NCBI GenBank assembly: GCA_964425355.1
Contig: CAYRMO010000064.1
Coordinates: forward strand, 1 to 15,785
Direction: 5' to 3'
Origin: Litorimonas sp964425355
Lineage (GTDB): Bacteria; Pseudomonadota; Alphaproteobacteria; Caulobacterales; Maricaulaceae
Length of the DNA stretch: 15,785 bases
Both the position numbers and the translations under genes were made by a program. Within the stretch, counting starts at the first letter, position 1; every line of letters begins with the position of its first letter. Below are positions 1 through 7,757 of this stretch, piece by piece. The notes beneath the pieces are model-generated. The model searched no databases and was not told where the DNA came from. It was given only the letters and a program-made list of their open reading frames with translations.

Positions 1-864
1 GATAGTTCCGTTGCGGCCGTTCTGATCCATGAGGCGATTGGAGATCAACTGACCTGTGTCTATGTCGATACGGGCATGATGCGCAAAGGCGAAAGCGAGC
101 AGGTCACGGCCCTGTTCCGAGATCACTATGATATAAATCTTATTCACGTAGATGCAGGGGATGAATTCTTAGGACTTCTTGAAGGCGTCAGCGATCCTGA
201 AAAGAAGCGTAAGATCATTGGCGGGACATTTATCGATATTTTTGAGCGGGAAGCCAAAAAAGTAGGGGGTGCAAAATTCCTAGCGCAAGGCACGCTGTAT
301 CCTGACGTAATTGAATCTGTGTCTTTTGACGGGGGACCGTCTGTGACGATTAAATCCCATCACAATGTCGGGGGGCTCCCTGAGCGCATGGATATGGAGC
401 TTGTTGAGCCGCTTCGCGAATTGTTCAAAGATGAAGTGCGGGCTTTGGGCCGCGAACTTGGATTGCACAAAGACTTCGTCGAGCGTCATCCATTCCCAGG
501 ACCAGGTCTTGCGATCCGTTGTCCGGGAAATATTACCAAATCACGTCTCGATATTTTGCGCGAAGCCGATGCGGTTTATCTTGATCAGATTAAAAAGCAC
601 AATCTTTACAATGAGATCTGGCAAGCTTTCGCCGTGCTTTTACCTGTGCAAACTGTCGGCGTTATGGGCGATAGCCGAACCTATGACTTTGTTCTCGCTC
701 TGAGGGCCGTGACCTCAACAGATGGCATGACGGCGGATTACTACCCCTATAGTCATGGATTTCTGAGTGAAACGGCAACACGTATCATCAATGAGGTCCG
801 GGGTGTAAACCGTGTCGTCTATGATGTGACGTCCAAGCCCCCAGGGACGATTGAGTGGGAATAG
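1..864 (+). CDS. guaA: GMP synthase (glutamine-hydrolysing), 3' part
   Basis: Converts XMP to GMP with ATP and glutamine, the last step of guanine nucleotide synthesis in the cytoplasm. The frame is open from base 1. The first residues, DSSVAAVLIHEAIG, are the end of the SGGVDSS ATP-pyrophosphatase loop, so the whole N-terminal glutamine amidotransferase domain and the loop's first residues lie outside the window. Present are the rest of the ATP-PPase domain (VDTGMMRKGE, then GTLYPDVIES, then KSHHNVGGLP) and the C-terminal dimerisation domain (HPFPGPGLAIR, VMGDSRTYD), ending in the family's typical KPPGTIEWE. The reading is intact with no frameshift. The following gene begins 88 bp downstream. 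Identification is essentially certain; only the 5' part is missing. Confidence 0.97.
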   Translation, partial: DSSVAAVLIHEAIGDQLTCVYVDTGMMRKGESEQVTALFRDHYDINLIHVDAGDEFLGLLEGVSDPEKKRKIIGGTFIDIFEREAKKVGGAKFLAQGTLYPDVIESVSFDGGPSVTIKSHHNVGGLPERMDMELVEPLRELFKDEVRALGRELGLHKDFVERHPFPGPGLAIRCPGNITKSRLDILREADAVYLDQIKKHNLYNEIWQAFAVLLPVQTVGVMGDSRTYDFVLALRAVTSTDGMTADYYPYSHGFLSETATRIINEVRGVNRVVYDVTSKPPGTIEWE

Positions 865-886
865 GTGAGGCGATCAAGGCGTCTTA

Positions 887-938
887 GAATTAAGGAAAAG
901 CTTTAACGGTCCTCTGGCTTTTATTTTAAGAAAAGCTG
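887..938 (+). terminator. possible weak terminator after guaA
   Basis: The guaA-GST gap holds AAAAGC (897-902) and GCTTTT (917-922), which can pair as a 6-bp stem around a loop of about 14 nt, followed by a T-rich stretch (ATTTT). The loop is long and the stem is AT-rich, so this is a weak call. A promoter for the GST gene should also lie in this 88-bp gap, but no convincing -35/-10 pair was found. Confidence 0.25.
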
Positions 939-952
939 ATCTAAGCGAAGAT

Positions 953-1555
953 ATGAAACTCATTTGTCATCCTCTATCGCCTTTTGCCCGCAAAGCCATG
1001 ATACTGGGACGTATTTCCGGGATCGAGCTTGAAGAAATCCAGCCCGAAAAAGATGGGGCGAATGGGTATAGTGCGGGCGATAATCCTCTCGGTAAAATCC
1101 CGGCGTTAGAATGGCAGCCCGGGCAATTTCTATTCGATAGTCCCGTCATCTGCGAATATCTAGATACATTGCGTGAGACGCCACTATTACCCAAGGACGG
1201 GCATGCTCGGTTTATTCAACTCTGGCAACATGCATTAGGGGATGGCCTCGCTGACGCGGTTTATAATTACCGTTATGAGATCGTCCGGCCCGAAGCCTTG
1301 CATTGGGATGAAATGATTGCGCGTCATGAGGCCGCAATACAGAATTCAACAAACACATTAGAGCGCATTGCTGAGTGGCTGGGTGAGCCATGGAGTTTTG
1401 GCAATCTGGCGATAATTTGCGCTCTGGGATATGCGGATTTTAGAGCAGGTCACATAAACTGGCGAGAGAGCTGTCCAAAGCTCGCAGACTGGTACAGCAA
1501 ATTCCAAGACGATGAGACCTATAAGGCGACTTATGTCTATGGGGATTATGCATGA
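953..1555 (+). CDS. glutathione S-transferase family protein
   Basis: A 200-residue cytosolic protein of GST architecture. The N-terminal thioredoxin-like half (about residues 1-80) begins MKLICHPLSPFARKAMI, where SPFARK is the usual site of the catalytic serine or cysteine at the start of helix 1. It continues with GKIPALEW (cis-proline segment) and FDSPVICEYL (the glutamyl-binding Asp/Glu-Ser motif). The C-terminal half is helical and contains LAIICALGYADFR, typical of the second GST domain. It resembles the small bacterial YibF-like group; the substrate cannot be told from sequence. Start: ATG at 953, with only a weak purine-rich stretch upstream. Its stop overlaps the next gene's ATG (ATGA), so the two are probably translated together. 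Confidence 0.88.
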   Translation: MKLICHPLSPFARKAMILGRISGIELEEIQPEKDGANGYSAGDNPLGKIPALEWQPGQFLFDSPVICEYLDTLRETPLLPKDGHARFIQLWQHALGDGLADAVYNYRYEIVRPEALHWDEMIARHEAAIQNSTNTLERIAEWLGEPWSFGNLAIICALGYADFRAGHINWRESCPKLADWYSKFQDDETYKATYVYGDYA

Positions 1556-2628
1556 TCCGTCGTGCCTTTATTGTCATTTTCGGCTTGGTGATAATTGCAA
1601 CGATTGCGTTTTTAGTCTGGCCAGAAAAGCGCTACGCGCCCTATGAGGTGAGCGAGGACTATCAAGCCCAAGTAGATGCTTTTCGTGTGCCCGACATGCC
1701 ACAAGCTTGGACCTGGTCGTCCTTTGCAGGGGATGACGGGATAAAAATGCGTTGGGGCCAAATGCCCACACGAGATGTGTCAGACACAACCGTCATCATT
1801 ATACCGGGTTATACGGCGACAATGAATATGTATGGTGAGCATATTGGTCACCTATCTGAGCGTGGCTATCATGTGATGGGCTTTGACTTACGGGGGCAAG
1901 GTGGATCTGAACGGCCGCGTATCGGGCAGCCAGAAAAACTCTTGATTGATGATTTTGCGCGTTATTCCAACGAGTTATCTGATTTTATTAAATCTCAAAG
2001 TTTCGCGGAAGACCGCTCAGTAATCCTGCTTGGGATGTCCCTAGGCGGGCATGTTGCCACGCGTCTAGCAGGCGATCATCCGGATGTTGTTGACGGGTTG
2101 CTTTTACTTGCGCCGGCTTTGCAACCGAGTTCCGGTGATACAGAGTTTGAAAAAGCCTTAAATATGATGAAATGGGGGCGACGATTGGGGAAAGATAAAC
2201 GCTACCTGCCGGGTCAATCCAATTGGGTGCCATATAACGAAGAAAATCTCTTAAGGGTAGGGATAGAACATTGCGCTTCCAATCCTGAGCGTCTGCCACT
2301 CCGGGACGCGATCTTTACGGATATACCGGAGCAACGTGTAGGCGGTATCACCTTTAATTGGGGCATCGAATTCTTTGAGAGCAGTCTATATCTGCGGGAA
2401 CCAAACTATCTTGAAAATATCGCATTGCCCATCACAATGATACACGCCGATTTGGATTTGATTGTTGAAACAGATGTGAATATTTCAGCTTGCGATGCGC
2501 GGTTACGCGATTGTGAAAATGTTCAATATGAAGGGGCAGGGCATTGCTTGTTCAATGAGAGCGACGAAATTCTTGAAAAAATATATGTCGAATTGGATGA
2601 TTTAAAGGCGCGAATTACGTCGCCCTGA
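1552..2628 (+). CDS. membrane-anchored alpha/beta hydrolase (lysophospholipase / S33-like)
   Basis: A 358-residue serine hydrolase. Residues 6-23 (FIVIFGLVIIATIAFLVW) form one N-terminal membrane segment after a short basic start, so the enzyme probably faces the periplasm as an anchored or signal-bearing protein. The fold markers are in order: IIIPGYTATM (oxyanion strand), DLRGQGGSERP, nucleophile elbow GMSLGGH with Ser163, acid HADLDLIVE (Asp302 most likely) and GAGHCLF with His331. This pattern fits the Hydrolase_4/monoacylglycerol-lipase group, so a lipid or ester substrate is likely but not shown. The ATG overlaps the GST stop by 4 nt. The gene converges on the helicase gene with 4 bp between stops, leaving no room for a private terminator. 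Confidence 0.85.
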   Translation: MIRRAFIVIFGLVIIATIAFLVWPEKRYAPYEVSEDYQAQVDAFRVPDMPQAWTWSSFAGDDGIKMRWGQMPTRDVSDTTVIIIPGYTATMNMYGEHIGHLSERGYHVMGFDLRGQGGSERPRIGQPEKLLIDDFARYSNELSDFIKSQSFAEDRSVILLGMSLGGHVATRLAGDHPDVVDGLLLLAPALQPSSGDTEFEKALNMMKWGRRLGKDKRYLPGQSNWVPYNEENLLRVGIEHCASNPERLPLRDAIFTDIPEQRVGGITFNWGIEFFESSLYLREPNYLENIALPITMIHADLDLIVETDVNISACDARLRDCENVQYEGAGHCLFNESDEILEKIYVELDDLKARITSP

Positions 2629-2632
2629 GCCA

Positions 2633-4465
2633 TTAGAACTTTAGGAATTCAGGAATTTCTTCGCCAAATGGCGTTTTTGTCTTTTTGGACGAAGGCTTTT
2701 TATCTTTATCGCGTGATGAAGATTTGGACTTTTCTTTAGACGGTGTCTTCTTTGGCTTGTCTTTTGACTTTGAGACGCGTTCAGATTTTTTCTCTTTTTT
2801 GTCACTATCCTTTACAGGCTTAGTCTCGTCCGACTTAGTCTTTTTCTTTCCAGGGGCTGCGCGGCGTCGGGCGATAGGCTGTTTGGATGTCTTGGCCGGT
2901 TTTGTTTCTTCTATAGCGGTTTCTTTTGTCTCGACAGCAGCTTCCTGATCAGGCGCAGGTTTGCGCTTCGGGGCAGCGCGTCGTCGTGACGTCGATGATG
3001 TTTTGGTTGTCTTTTTTGGCTTCGCTTCTTTTGTCTCTACGTCTTTTGCCTCTACCTCTTCTTTTTGGGGCTTTTTCTTAGACGAAGATTTCGACTTGGA
3101 TTTAGACGGTTTAGAGACTTCTTCGGTAGAGCTTATATTGTCGTGATATTCGCCCTCTTGACGGCGGTCGCGAGACCGAGACCTTCCTCTGGACCTATTG
3201 TTGCGATTACCACTGCGTTTTCGACCTGAGTCCTTTGGAAAGTCTTCAATGCCGGGAATTTCCAATTCTTCGATAGATTTAACATTAATGAGGTTCAGGA
3301 TGGCTTTGTAATATTTCTCGTCAAGCTTTGCGACAAGCATGATCGCATCGCCTTTTCGCCCCGCTCGCCCTGTTCGTCCAATTCGGTGAACATAATCTTC
3401 CGAGTGTATCGGCACATCATAATTGAAAACATGGCTTACTGTTGGAACATCAAGTCCACGCGCAGCGACGTCAGACGCCACAAGATATTTGATCTCACCA
3501 TTTCGAAAGCTGTCTAACGTCTTTGTACGTAAGCTCTGCGCGAGATCACCATGAATAGGGGCTGCGTCATGACCATGTACATTGAGCGATTTTGCCACAA
3601 TGTCGACATCGCGTTTGCGATTGCAAAATATGATACCATTATCGACATCTTCATTATCGATCACCCATCTGAGCGCGGTACGTTTTTGTTTCGCATCAGA
3701 TGAGGGTAAGCGGACGATCCGTTGGGTCACGGTCTTGGCCGTCATATTTTTACGAGCGATTTGAATGCGGACCGGTTGATGTAAAAATTGATCGACTAAT
3801 CGTTTGATCTCATTGGGCATGGTCGCCGAGAAAAATAGAACCTGACGCGTAAACGGCGTCATATCGAAGATCTTCTCGATATCCGGGATGAACCCCATAT
3901 CGAGCATTCGGTCGGCTTCGTCGACAATCAGGGTTTGTACGCCGGTCATCAGAATTTTACCGCGTTCAAACTGATCAATAAGGCGTCCCGGTGTTGCGAT
4001 TAAAATATCGACACCCTTCATAAGTTTTCGGTCTTGTTCGGCAAAAGAAACACCGCCGATCAAGAGGGCCATTTCAAGCTTTAAATATTTGCCATAATTT
4101 TCGACGTCTTCTGCGACTTGTGCAGCAAGCTCACGTGTCGGACAGATGATAATGCAACGCGGCATGCGCGCCCGGGCTCGCCCTTTGGCCAGCTTATGCA
4201 TGGTTGGCAGGGTGAAGGCTCCGGTTTTGCCTGTACCCGTTTGAGCAATCCCCAAAACGTCACGCTGTTGTAAGGCTGCCGGAATGCCTTTTGCTTGAAT
4301 TGGAGTCGGGTTTACATAGCCTAGATCGTCTAGGGCTTTTAAGATTTTTGGGTCTAGGCCAAGCTCTTCGAAGGTGACTTCGATTTTTGCATCAGCATCG
4401 ATTTCTTCCGGTGTATCTTTATCTGTCAAGATGGGTCGGCTTTTTGAGCATAGGCTTGCGAACAC
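2633..4465 (-). CDS. DEAD-box ATP-dependent RNA helicase with long basic tail
   Basis: Unwinds RNA duplexes with ATP; RhlE/DeaD-type enzymes act in ribosome assembly and mRNA decay, especially in the cold. All core motifs are present: Q motif (NPTPIQ, 52-57), motif I AQTGTGKT (74-81), PTRELA (109-114), TPGR (158-161), DEAD (182-185), SAT (213-215), SDVAARGLD (331-339) and HRIGRTGRAG (360-369). Residues 411-610 are a low-complexity tail: first Arg/Ser/Asn-rich, then Lys/Ser/Thr/Glu-rich, with RRRAAP twice (494-499 and 533-538). Such tails bind RNA and are presumably disordered. The start shown is GTG, just inside an in-frame stop and 8 nt after AAAGG. TTG at 4429 (LTDKDTPEE) is a credible alternative with a weaker ribosome site. 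Assignment to rhlE versus another subfamily is not secure. Confidence 0.93.
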   Translation of the reverse strand: MFASLCSKSRPILTDKDTPEEIDADAKIEVTFEELGLDPKILKALDDLGYVNPTPIQAKGIPAALQQRDVLGIAQTGTGKTGAFTLPTMHKLAKGRARARMPRCIIICPTRELAAQVAEDVENYGKYLKLEMALLIGGVSFAEQDRKLMKGVDILIATPGRLIDQFERGKILMTGVQTLIVDEADRMLDMGFIPDIEKIFDMTPFTRQVLFFSATMPNEIKRLVDQFLHQPVRIQIARKNMTAKTVTQRIVRLPSSDAKQKRTALRWVIDNEDVDNGIIFCNRKRDVDIVAKSLNVHGHDAAPIHGDLAQSLRTKTLDSFRNGEIKYLVASDVAARGLDVPTVSHVFNYDVPIHSEDYVHRIGRTGRAGRKGDAIMLVAKLDEKYYKAILNLINVKSIEELEIPGIEDFPKDSGRKRSGNRNNRSRGRSRSRDRRQEGEYHDNISSTEEVSKPSKSKSKSSSKKKPQKEEVEAKDVETKEAKPKKTTKTSSTSRRRAAPKRKPAPDQEAAVETKETAIEETKPAKTSKQPIARRRAAPGKKKTKSDETKPVKDSDKKEKKSERVSKSKDKPKKTPSKEKSKSSSRDKDKKPSSKKTKTPFGEEIPEFLKF

Positions 4466-4492
4466 CCCGCAGGCCTTTCATGAATTTTGCGC

Positions 4493-4520
4493 AACATAGT
4501 GGGATGCACGCATAGGTCAA
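4493..4520 (-). promoter_or_regulatory. predicted promoter of the helicase gene
   Basis: On the minus strand TTGACC (4515-4520) is followed after 16 nt by TATGTT (4493-4498). The start of transcription would fall near 4486, about 20 nt before the GTG at 4465. This fits a sigma-70 promoter and supports the upstream GTG start. It is predicted by eye only. Confidence 0.45.
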
Positions 4521-4586
4521 GCTCGGCTATCTGTATCATGATATCCCTCTTGTTTGAGCGGAAATCTTATACGCTTTTTCGTTAGC

Positions 4587-4598
4587 ATTAGATCTAAT
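4587..4598. repeat. 12-bp perfect palindrome upstream of the helicase promoter
   Basis: ATTAGATCTAAT is a perfect palindrome; a 10-bp one, TATCATGATA, lies at 4533-4542. Both sit between the coding remnant and the helicase promoter, where operators could lie. No known regulator is recognised, and short AT-rich palindromes occur by chance. The rest of 4466-4602 shows only the predicted promoter. Confidence 0.3.
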
Positions 4599-4602
4599 TG
4601 AC

Positions 4603-4827
4603 TTATTCAATCGGCACGAAAGCGCCTTCACCGCCCCATTCGGAAAGTTGGTCCCAAATTCGACCCTCGCGTTGTTCGGGGATCGTGATGGCTTCAACGG
4701 CTTCTGTGCCCAGACGGTCCTCGAGTTGCTGAAGATAGAGACTGCGTGGAACGACAGCATCAAATTCACTTTCAAAAATACCTAGCGGTTGAATTGGAAA
4801 AAATGAAGTTTTAAATATATTGCTCAG
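4603..4827 (-). pseudogene. coding remnant without a normal start, downstream of aat
   Basis: One frame is open for 74 codons to a TAA at 4603-4605. From about residue 17 it reads like real protein: GIFESEFDAVVPRSLYLQQL, then EDRLGTEAVEAITIPEQREG, then RIWDQLSEWGGEGAFVPIE. The first 16 or so codons are AT-rich and unlike protein, and the frame has no ATG, GTG or TTG before its last codons. A CTG at 4827-4825 overlaps the aat stop (CTGA), so coupled translation from a rare start is possible. More likely it is the surviving C-terminus of a deleted gene. The PRSLYLQQLEDRLG segment reminds me of the C-terminal end of secreted beta-helix (pectate-lyase-like) proteins. That is a tentative recollection, not a match I can verify. 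Confidence 0.5.
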
Positions 4828-5411
4828 TCAAATTTGGCCTCGACCTTTAATGCCGCTGCTAGCCGTTCCATATAGTCGTCACGTGGAATTTCAATCGCCC
4901 CTAAGGTAGCGAGGTGGGGGGTTAAAAATTGTGTGTCCAGCAGGGTAAAGCCACGTTGATTTAAACGCTCCACCAAATGAATGAGAGCCAGCTTAGATGC
5001 ATTGGTCGCAAGACTAAACATGCTTTCACCAAAAAAGGCCCCGCCCTGGCTTACGCCATATAAACCACCAATGAGTTTGGATTCGTGCCAGATCTCAACA
5101 CTATGGGCTTCATGGCGTTGATGTAAAATTGTATATAGCGCTTCTATTCCATAGCTAATCCAAGTTGTGTCACGATGTTCGGCGCAGGCGCTTATGACCT
5201 CTGGAAAGGCTCGATTAAATGTCACGTGAAAGGGCGTTTTGCGTCGAAATTTTTGCATTGACCGTGAAATATGCAAATCTTCAAGTGGGATAATCCCGCG
5301 GGCTTTTGGATCAACAAGAAAAAGCGTGTCGTCATCCCGATCATCAGACATGGGGAATATGCCGCGCCGATAACACGAAACGAGTTGGTCCGGCCCAAAG
5401 CCTTGTTCCAT
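4824..5411 (-). CDS. aat: leucyl/phenylalanyl-tRNA--protein transferase
   Basis: Moves Leu or Phe from its tRNA onto N-terminal Lys/Arg of proteins, marking them for ClpAP through the N-end rule; cytoplasmic. The 195-residue product shows the family signatures RRGIFPM near the N-terminus, IWHESKLIGGLYGVSQGGAF, FGESMFS, NASKLALIHL, GFTLLDTQF and HLATLGAIEIPRDDY. It is a little shorter than the E. coli enzyme, as alphaproteobacterial versions often are. Start chosen: ATG at 5411, one base after the crtZ stop (TAAGATG), with AGG 9 nt upstream. An in-frame TTG at 5435 would add 8 residues inside crtZ. As the last complete gene of the crt run it probably shares that transcript, although its function is unrelated to carotenoids. 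Confidence 0.95.
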   Translation of the reverse strand: MEQGFGPDQLVSCYRRGIFPMSDDRDDDTLFLVDPKARGIIPLEDLHISRSMQKFRRKTPFHVTFNRAFPEVISACAEHRDTTWISYGIEALYTILHQRHEAHSVEIWHESKLIGGLYGVSQGGAFFGESMFSLATNASKLALIHLVERLNQRGFTLLDTQFLTPHLATLGAIEIPRDDYMERLAAALKVEAKFD

Positions 5412-5412
5412 C

Positions 5413-5916
5413 TTAGGAGACCTGATCCGTTTCAAGGGTTTTTGATGTTTCGCTCATATTGGCTTTGAGTTGGGCCTTTAATTTTTGTACATCTTCGGCC
5501 CAGATAAAGCCAAAGCTTACACATCCATCTTTTGTATGTTGCGCGTGATGTAAACGGTGGGCTTGGACAAGACGTTTCATATAGCGCCCACGTGCTTTTC
5601 GTGGGAAAGGTAGCCGTCTATGTACCAAGCCGTCATGGACGATCCCGTAAAGAATGCCGTAAATTGTAAGGCCTAGGCCTACATACCAGAGCCAGCTCAC
5701 ACCCATAGACCCAACAATGAAAAAACCGGCGGCGATAAAGCTAAATACGACTGCATAAAGGTCGTTCTTTTCAAACATCCCTTCTGTTTCTGTATGGTGG
5801 CTTTCATGCCACCCCCAGCCAGGACCATGCATGATATATTTGTGGATCGCCCAAGCGAAAATCTCCATCCCTATGATGGAAACTAAAACAATCGATATAT
5901 TTGCAATAATCGTCAC
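5413..5916 (-). CDS. crtZ: beta-carotene 3-hydroxylase
   Basis: A non-haem di-iron membrane hydroxylase that adds 3-hydroxyl groups to the beta-ionone rings of beta-carotene or canthaxanthin, giving zeaxanthin or astaxanthin-type products. The 167-residue protein carries the full histidine set: HKYIMH (25-30), HESHH (37-41), HDGLVH (94-99) and HRLHH (120-124). There are hydrophobic segments at about 3-22, 53-70 and 75-92. The length is normal for bacterial CrtZ. The start is GTG, within a GTGA overlap with the crtW stop, so translation is coupled to crtW. The ribosome site is weak otherwise. Paired with crtW, it points to ketolated and hydroxylated carotenoids. Confidence 0.94.
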   Translation of the reverse strand: MTIIANISIVLVSIIGMEIFAWAIHKYIMHGPGWGWHESHHTETEGMFEKNDLYAVVFSFIAAGFFIVGSMGVSWLWYVGLGLTIYGILYGIVHDGLVHRRLPFPRKARGRYMKRLVQAHRLHHAQHTKDGCVSFGFIWAEDVQKLKAQLKANMSETSKTLETDQVS

Positions 5917-6662
5917 GATTTTCGTTCGCTTTTTCTAAATGGCAATCTCCACCAGGGTTCATGCGGGAATAGATGATGCTCGTGGTGATACCCAAAATGA
6001 AAACAGGAAAACAATGAGGCAAAATATCCAAACTCATTGGTTCTGGCATTGTGTTCGTCAGGGAAGGGGTCAGCATGGCGATGGGTGAGATAAGTCCCAA
6101 AATAAAAGAGCTGCGCGGAAGACAGAATAGCGGGAACTGCCCACATGACGATTGTGTTCAGATAGGGTGCCCCCAGAAGAATATATGCCACCGTAAAACC
6201 CATCAAGATCAAAATTTGTCTCAGGCCAAAATAGGTTTGAAAAAACTTAAGGTACCATGGCCAAAAAGATGTTGGGTTTGACTCATTAAAATCAGGATCT
6301 TGCGCCGTTCCTGGGAAATCGTGATGTTGGTGATGCGCGTCCCGCATGATCTTCCAATTAAAACCAGCATAAACAAATAAGATAACCGTGCCGAGAATTG
6401 CATTTGCTTTCGGCTTTTGCGGAAACAGAGACCCATGCATCGTGTCATGGGCCACGATAAATACGCCCGTATAGAGCCAACATTGCAGCGCAATCAGTCC
6501 CACCGTTTGCCAGATTGGATCTACTAAGGCGTGAAAAAACACACTGTAAATATGAACAATCAACCAGGCGCCAATGATAAGGCCAGCAAGTAAAGGACCA
6601 AAATTTATGTGGTCGTTAAGTTTGTCTTGATATTTGTCTTGATATTTGTCTGGGGCTTGCAA
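5913..6662 (-). CDS. crtW: beta-carotene 4-ketolase
   Basis: A membrane di-iron oxygenase that puts 4-keto groups on beta-ionone rings (beta-carotene to canthaxanthin; with CrtZ, astaxanthin). The 249 residues contain the CrtW histidine motifs HDTMH (72-76), HHQHHDFPGTAQDPDF from 110, YLTHRH (191-196) and FGYHHEHHLFPHEPWW from 223, with several hydrophobic helices between them. The start is TTG at 6662, directly abutting the permease TAA (TAATTG), with GAGGG 5 nt upstream; no ATG is available until HDTMHG. An in-frame 12-bp tandem repeat gives DKYQDKYQDK at residues 5-14. Lycopene cyclase, phytoene desaturase and synthase genes are not in this window. Confidence 0.95.
   Translation of the reverse strand: MQAPDKYQDKYQDKLNDHINFGPLLAGLIIGAWLIVHIYSVFFHALVDPIWQTVGLIALQCWLYTGVFIVAHDTMHGSLFPQKPKANAILGTVILFVYAGFNWKIMRDAHHQHHDFPGTAQDPDFNESNPTSFWPWYLKFFQTYFGLRQILILMGFTVAYILLGAPYLNTIVMWAVPAILSSAQLFYFGTYLTHRHADPFPDEHNARTNEFGYFASLFSCFHFGYHHEHHLFPHEPWWRLPFRKSERKS
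6621..6650. repeat. 12-bp tandem repeat, 2.5 copies, in the crtW N-terminus
   Basis: TTTGTCTTGATA occurs twice in full (6621-6632 and 6633-6644), then TTTGTC. On the minus strand each unit is four codons (GAC AAA TAT CAA), so copy-number change by slippage would keep crtW in frame. Confidence 0.9.
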
Positions 6663-7757
6663 TTAGACCCTCATCATTTTGTGAGAGATGAAGGCTGCGA
6701 TAAGGAAGCAAATCAAAGCTCCACCAAAGAGAACAAGCCAAACAGAGCTTAGCTCCAATACAGATTGTCCTCTAGCTAGGATACCATAGAAGGCTTCGAT
6801 TGACCAATAATTTGGAGTCGCTATCCCGATTTGTTGCAGCCAGTCTGGCATCATAAAGCGCGGGACCATAGACCCGCCAATGGCTGAGAGAAGTAAAACA
6901 GCGAATGTACTGACCGTATGCATTTGCGGTTGCGTTGCACAAAGAGATGCAACCAAAAGCGCGATAGACGCAGATATTAAAGCGGTCCCCAAACAGGCAA
7001 GGGCAACGGGTCCAAAATGAGACAATATGGGTACATCAAAGAAAATCTGTGCAACCGCGCAGATTATGACGGCTTGAAAAAACCCAATAAAGGTCAAAAA
7101 GGCTAATTTGCCGCTCAACATACCGAAAGCCCCAAAAGGACCAACCATTAGGCGGTCACTAATCCCACTTCGCCTTTCGTCAATCGTGATCGCGGCGCCT
7201 TGCATGGCCGAGAAGAGCAAGAAGAGGATAGCGGTTCCGCCAATGTAATAGACAACGGACGGGTCTTTGAGGTCCGAAGCCTCATCTGAGCCTAAAGCTG
7301 AGACCGTTTCAAAGAGCTGTGGTGATTTAACGCCGGTTTGGGACGCCAATAATTCGCGAATTTGACCTTTTAGAACTGTCGCTGCAACCTTTCGGCTTGG
7401 GTCTTCGATGATTTTGATCGACGGCACTCTGAGTCTTGCTACATTTCCCGTTATGACCACGCCCACGTCATCTTGCCCCAATCTTACGCGCTCGGTCACA
7501 TCCTCTAACGTCCAATTCTCATCAAAACTAATTGAAACCAGCTCATTCTGTTTCAAGGTCTCGGTAAATTCTATAGACGGCGCTGCTTTACTCGTTGAAG
7601 CCAGTGCGACTCGTAGGTCGAGATTTCCGCCAGATGCATTCGAAAATATTGCCGCAAAAACTGCAAAAATGAATCCTGGAAGCACAAAGGCTAAAATGAG
7701 CGCGCCTTTGTCCCGCCACAGGCGTAACCACATCGTTTTGAAGACAGCGCCAATCAT
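6663..7757 (-). CDS. ABC-2 type transporter permease
   Basis: Membrane subunit of an ABC exporter; it works with the ATPase encoded just upstream. The 364 residues have the ABC-2 layout of YhhJ/Drr-like permeases: membrane segment 1 at about 19-38, a periplasmic domain at about 39-167, then segments at about 168-190, 217-240, 247-272, 280-297 and 338-357. A cytoplasmic coupling motif, DERRSGISDRLMVGPFG, lies at 193-209. The ATG overlaps the ATPase stop (ATGA). Its TAA touches the crtW TTG with no gap, so it is embedded in the carotenoid run. The substrate is unknown; a lipid or hydrophobic product is usual for this family, and a role with carotenoids is an inference from position only. Confidence 0.9.
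   Translation of the reverse strand: MIGAVFKTMWLRLWRDKGALILAFVLPGFIFAVFAAIFSNASGGNLDLRVALASTSKAAPSIEFTETLKQNELVSISFDENWTLEDVTERVRLGQDDVGVVITGNVARLRVPSIKIIEDPSRKVAATVLKGQIRELLASQTGVKSPQLFETVSALGSDEASDLKDPSVVYYIGGTAILFLLFSAMQGAAITIDERRSGISDRLMVGPFGAFGMLSGKLAFLTFIGFFQAVIICAVAQIFFDVPILSHFGPVALACLGTALISASIALLVASLCATQPQMHTVSTFAVLLLSAIGGSMVPRFMMPDWLQQIGIATPNYWSIEAFYGILARGQSVLELSSVWLVLFGGALICFLIAAFISHKMMRV

Noticed and set aside
2685..3146. Two plus-strand ORFs of 87 and 61 codons opposite the helicase tail
   Set aside because: They mirror the low-complexity Lys/Ser-rich tail as Phe/Leu/Asp-rich antisense and lack independent support.
4419..4481. Mini-ORF (MKGLRGVRKP...) overlapping the helicase start
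   Set aside because: It has no good ribosome site and would start only a few bases after the predicted transcription start; likely chance.
4536..4775. 79-codon minus-strand ORF starting at a TTG
   Set aside because: Its product looks random (e.g. SRTVWAQKPLKPSRSPNNAR); the overlapping frame ending at 4603 has clear protein character, so this is its shadow.
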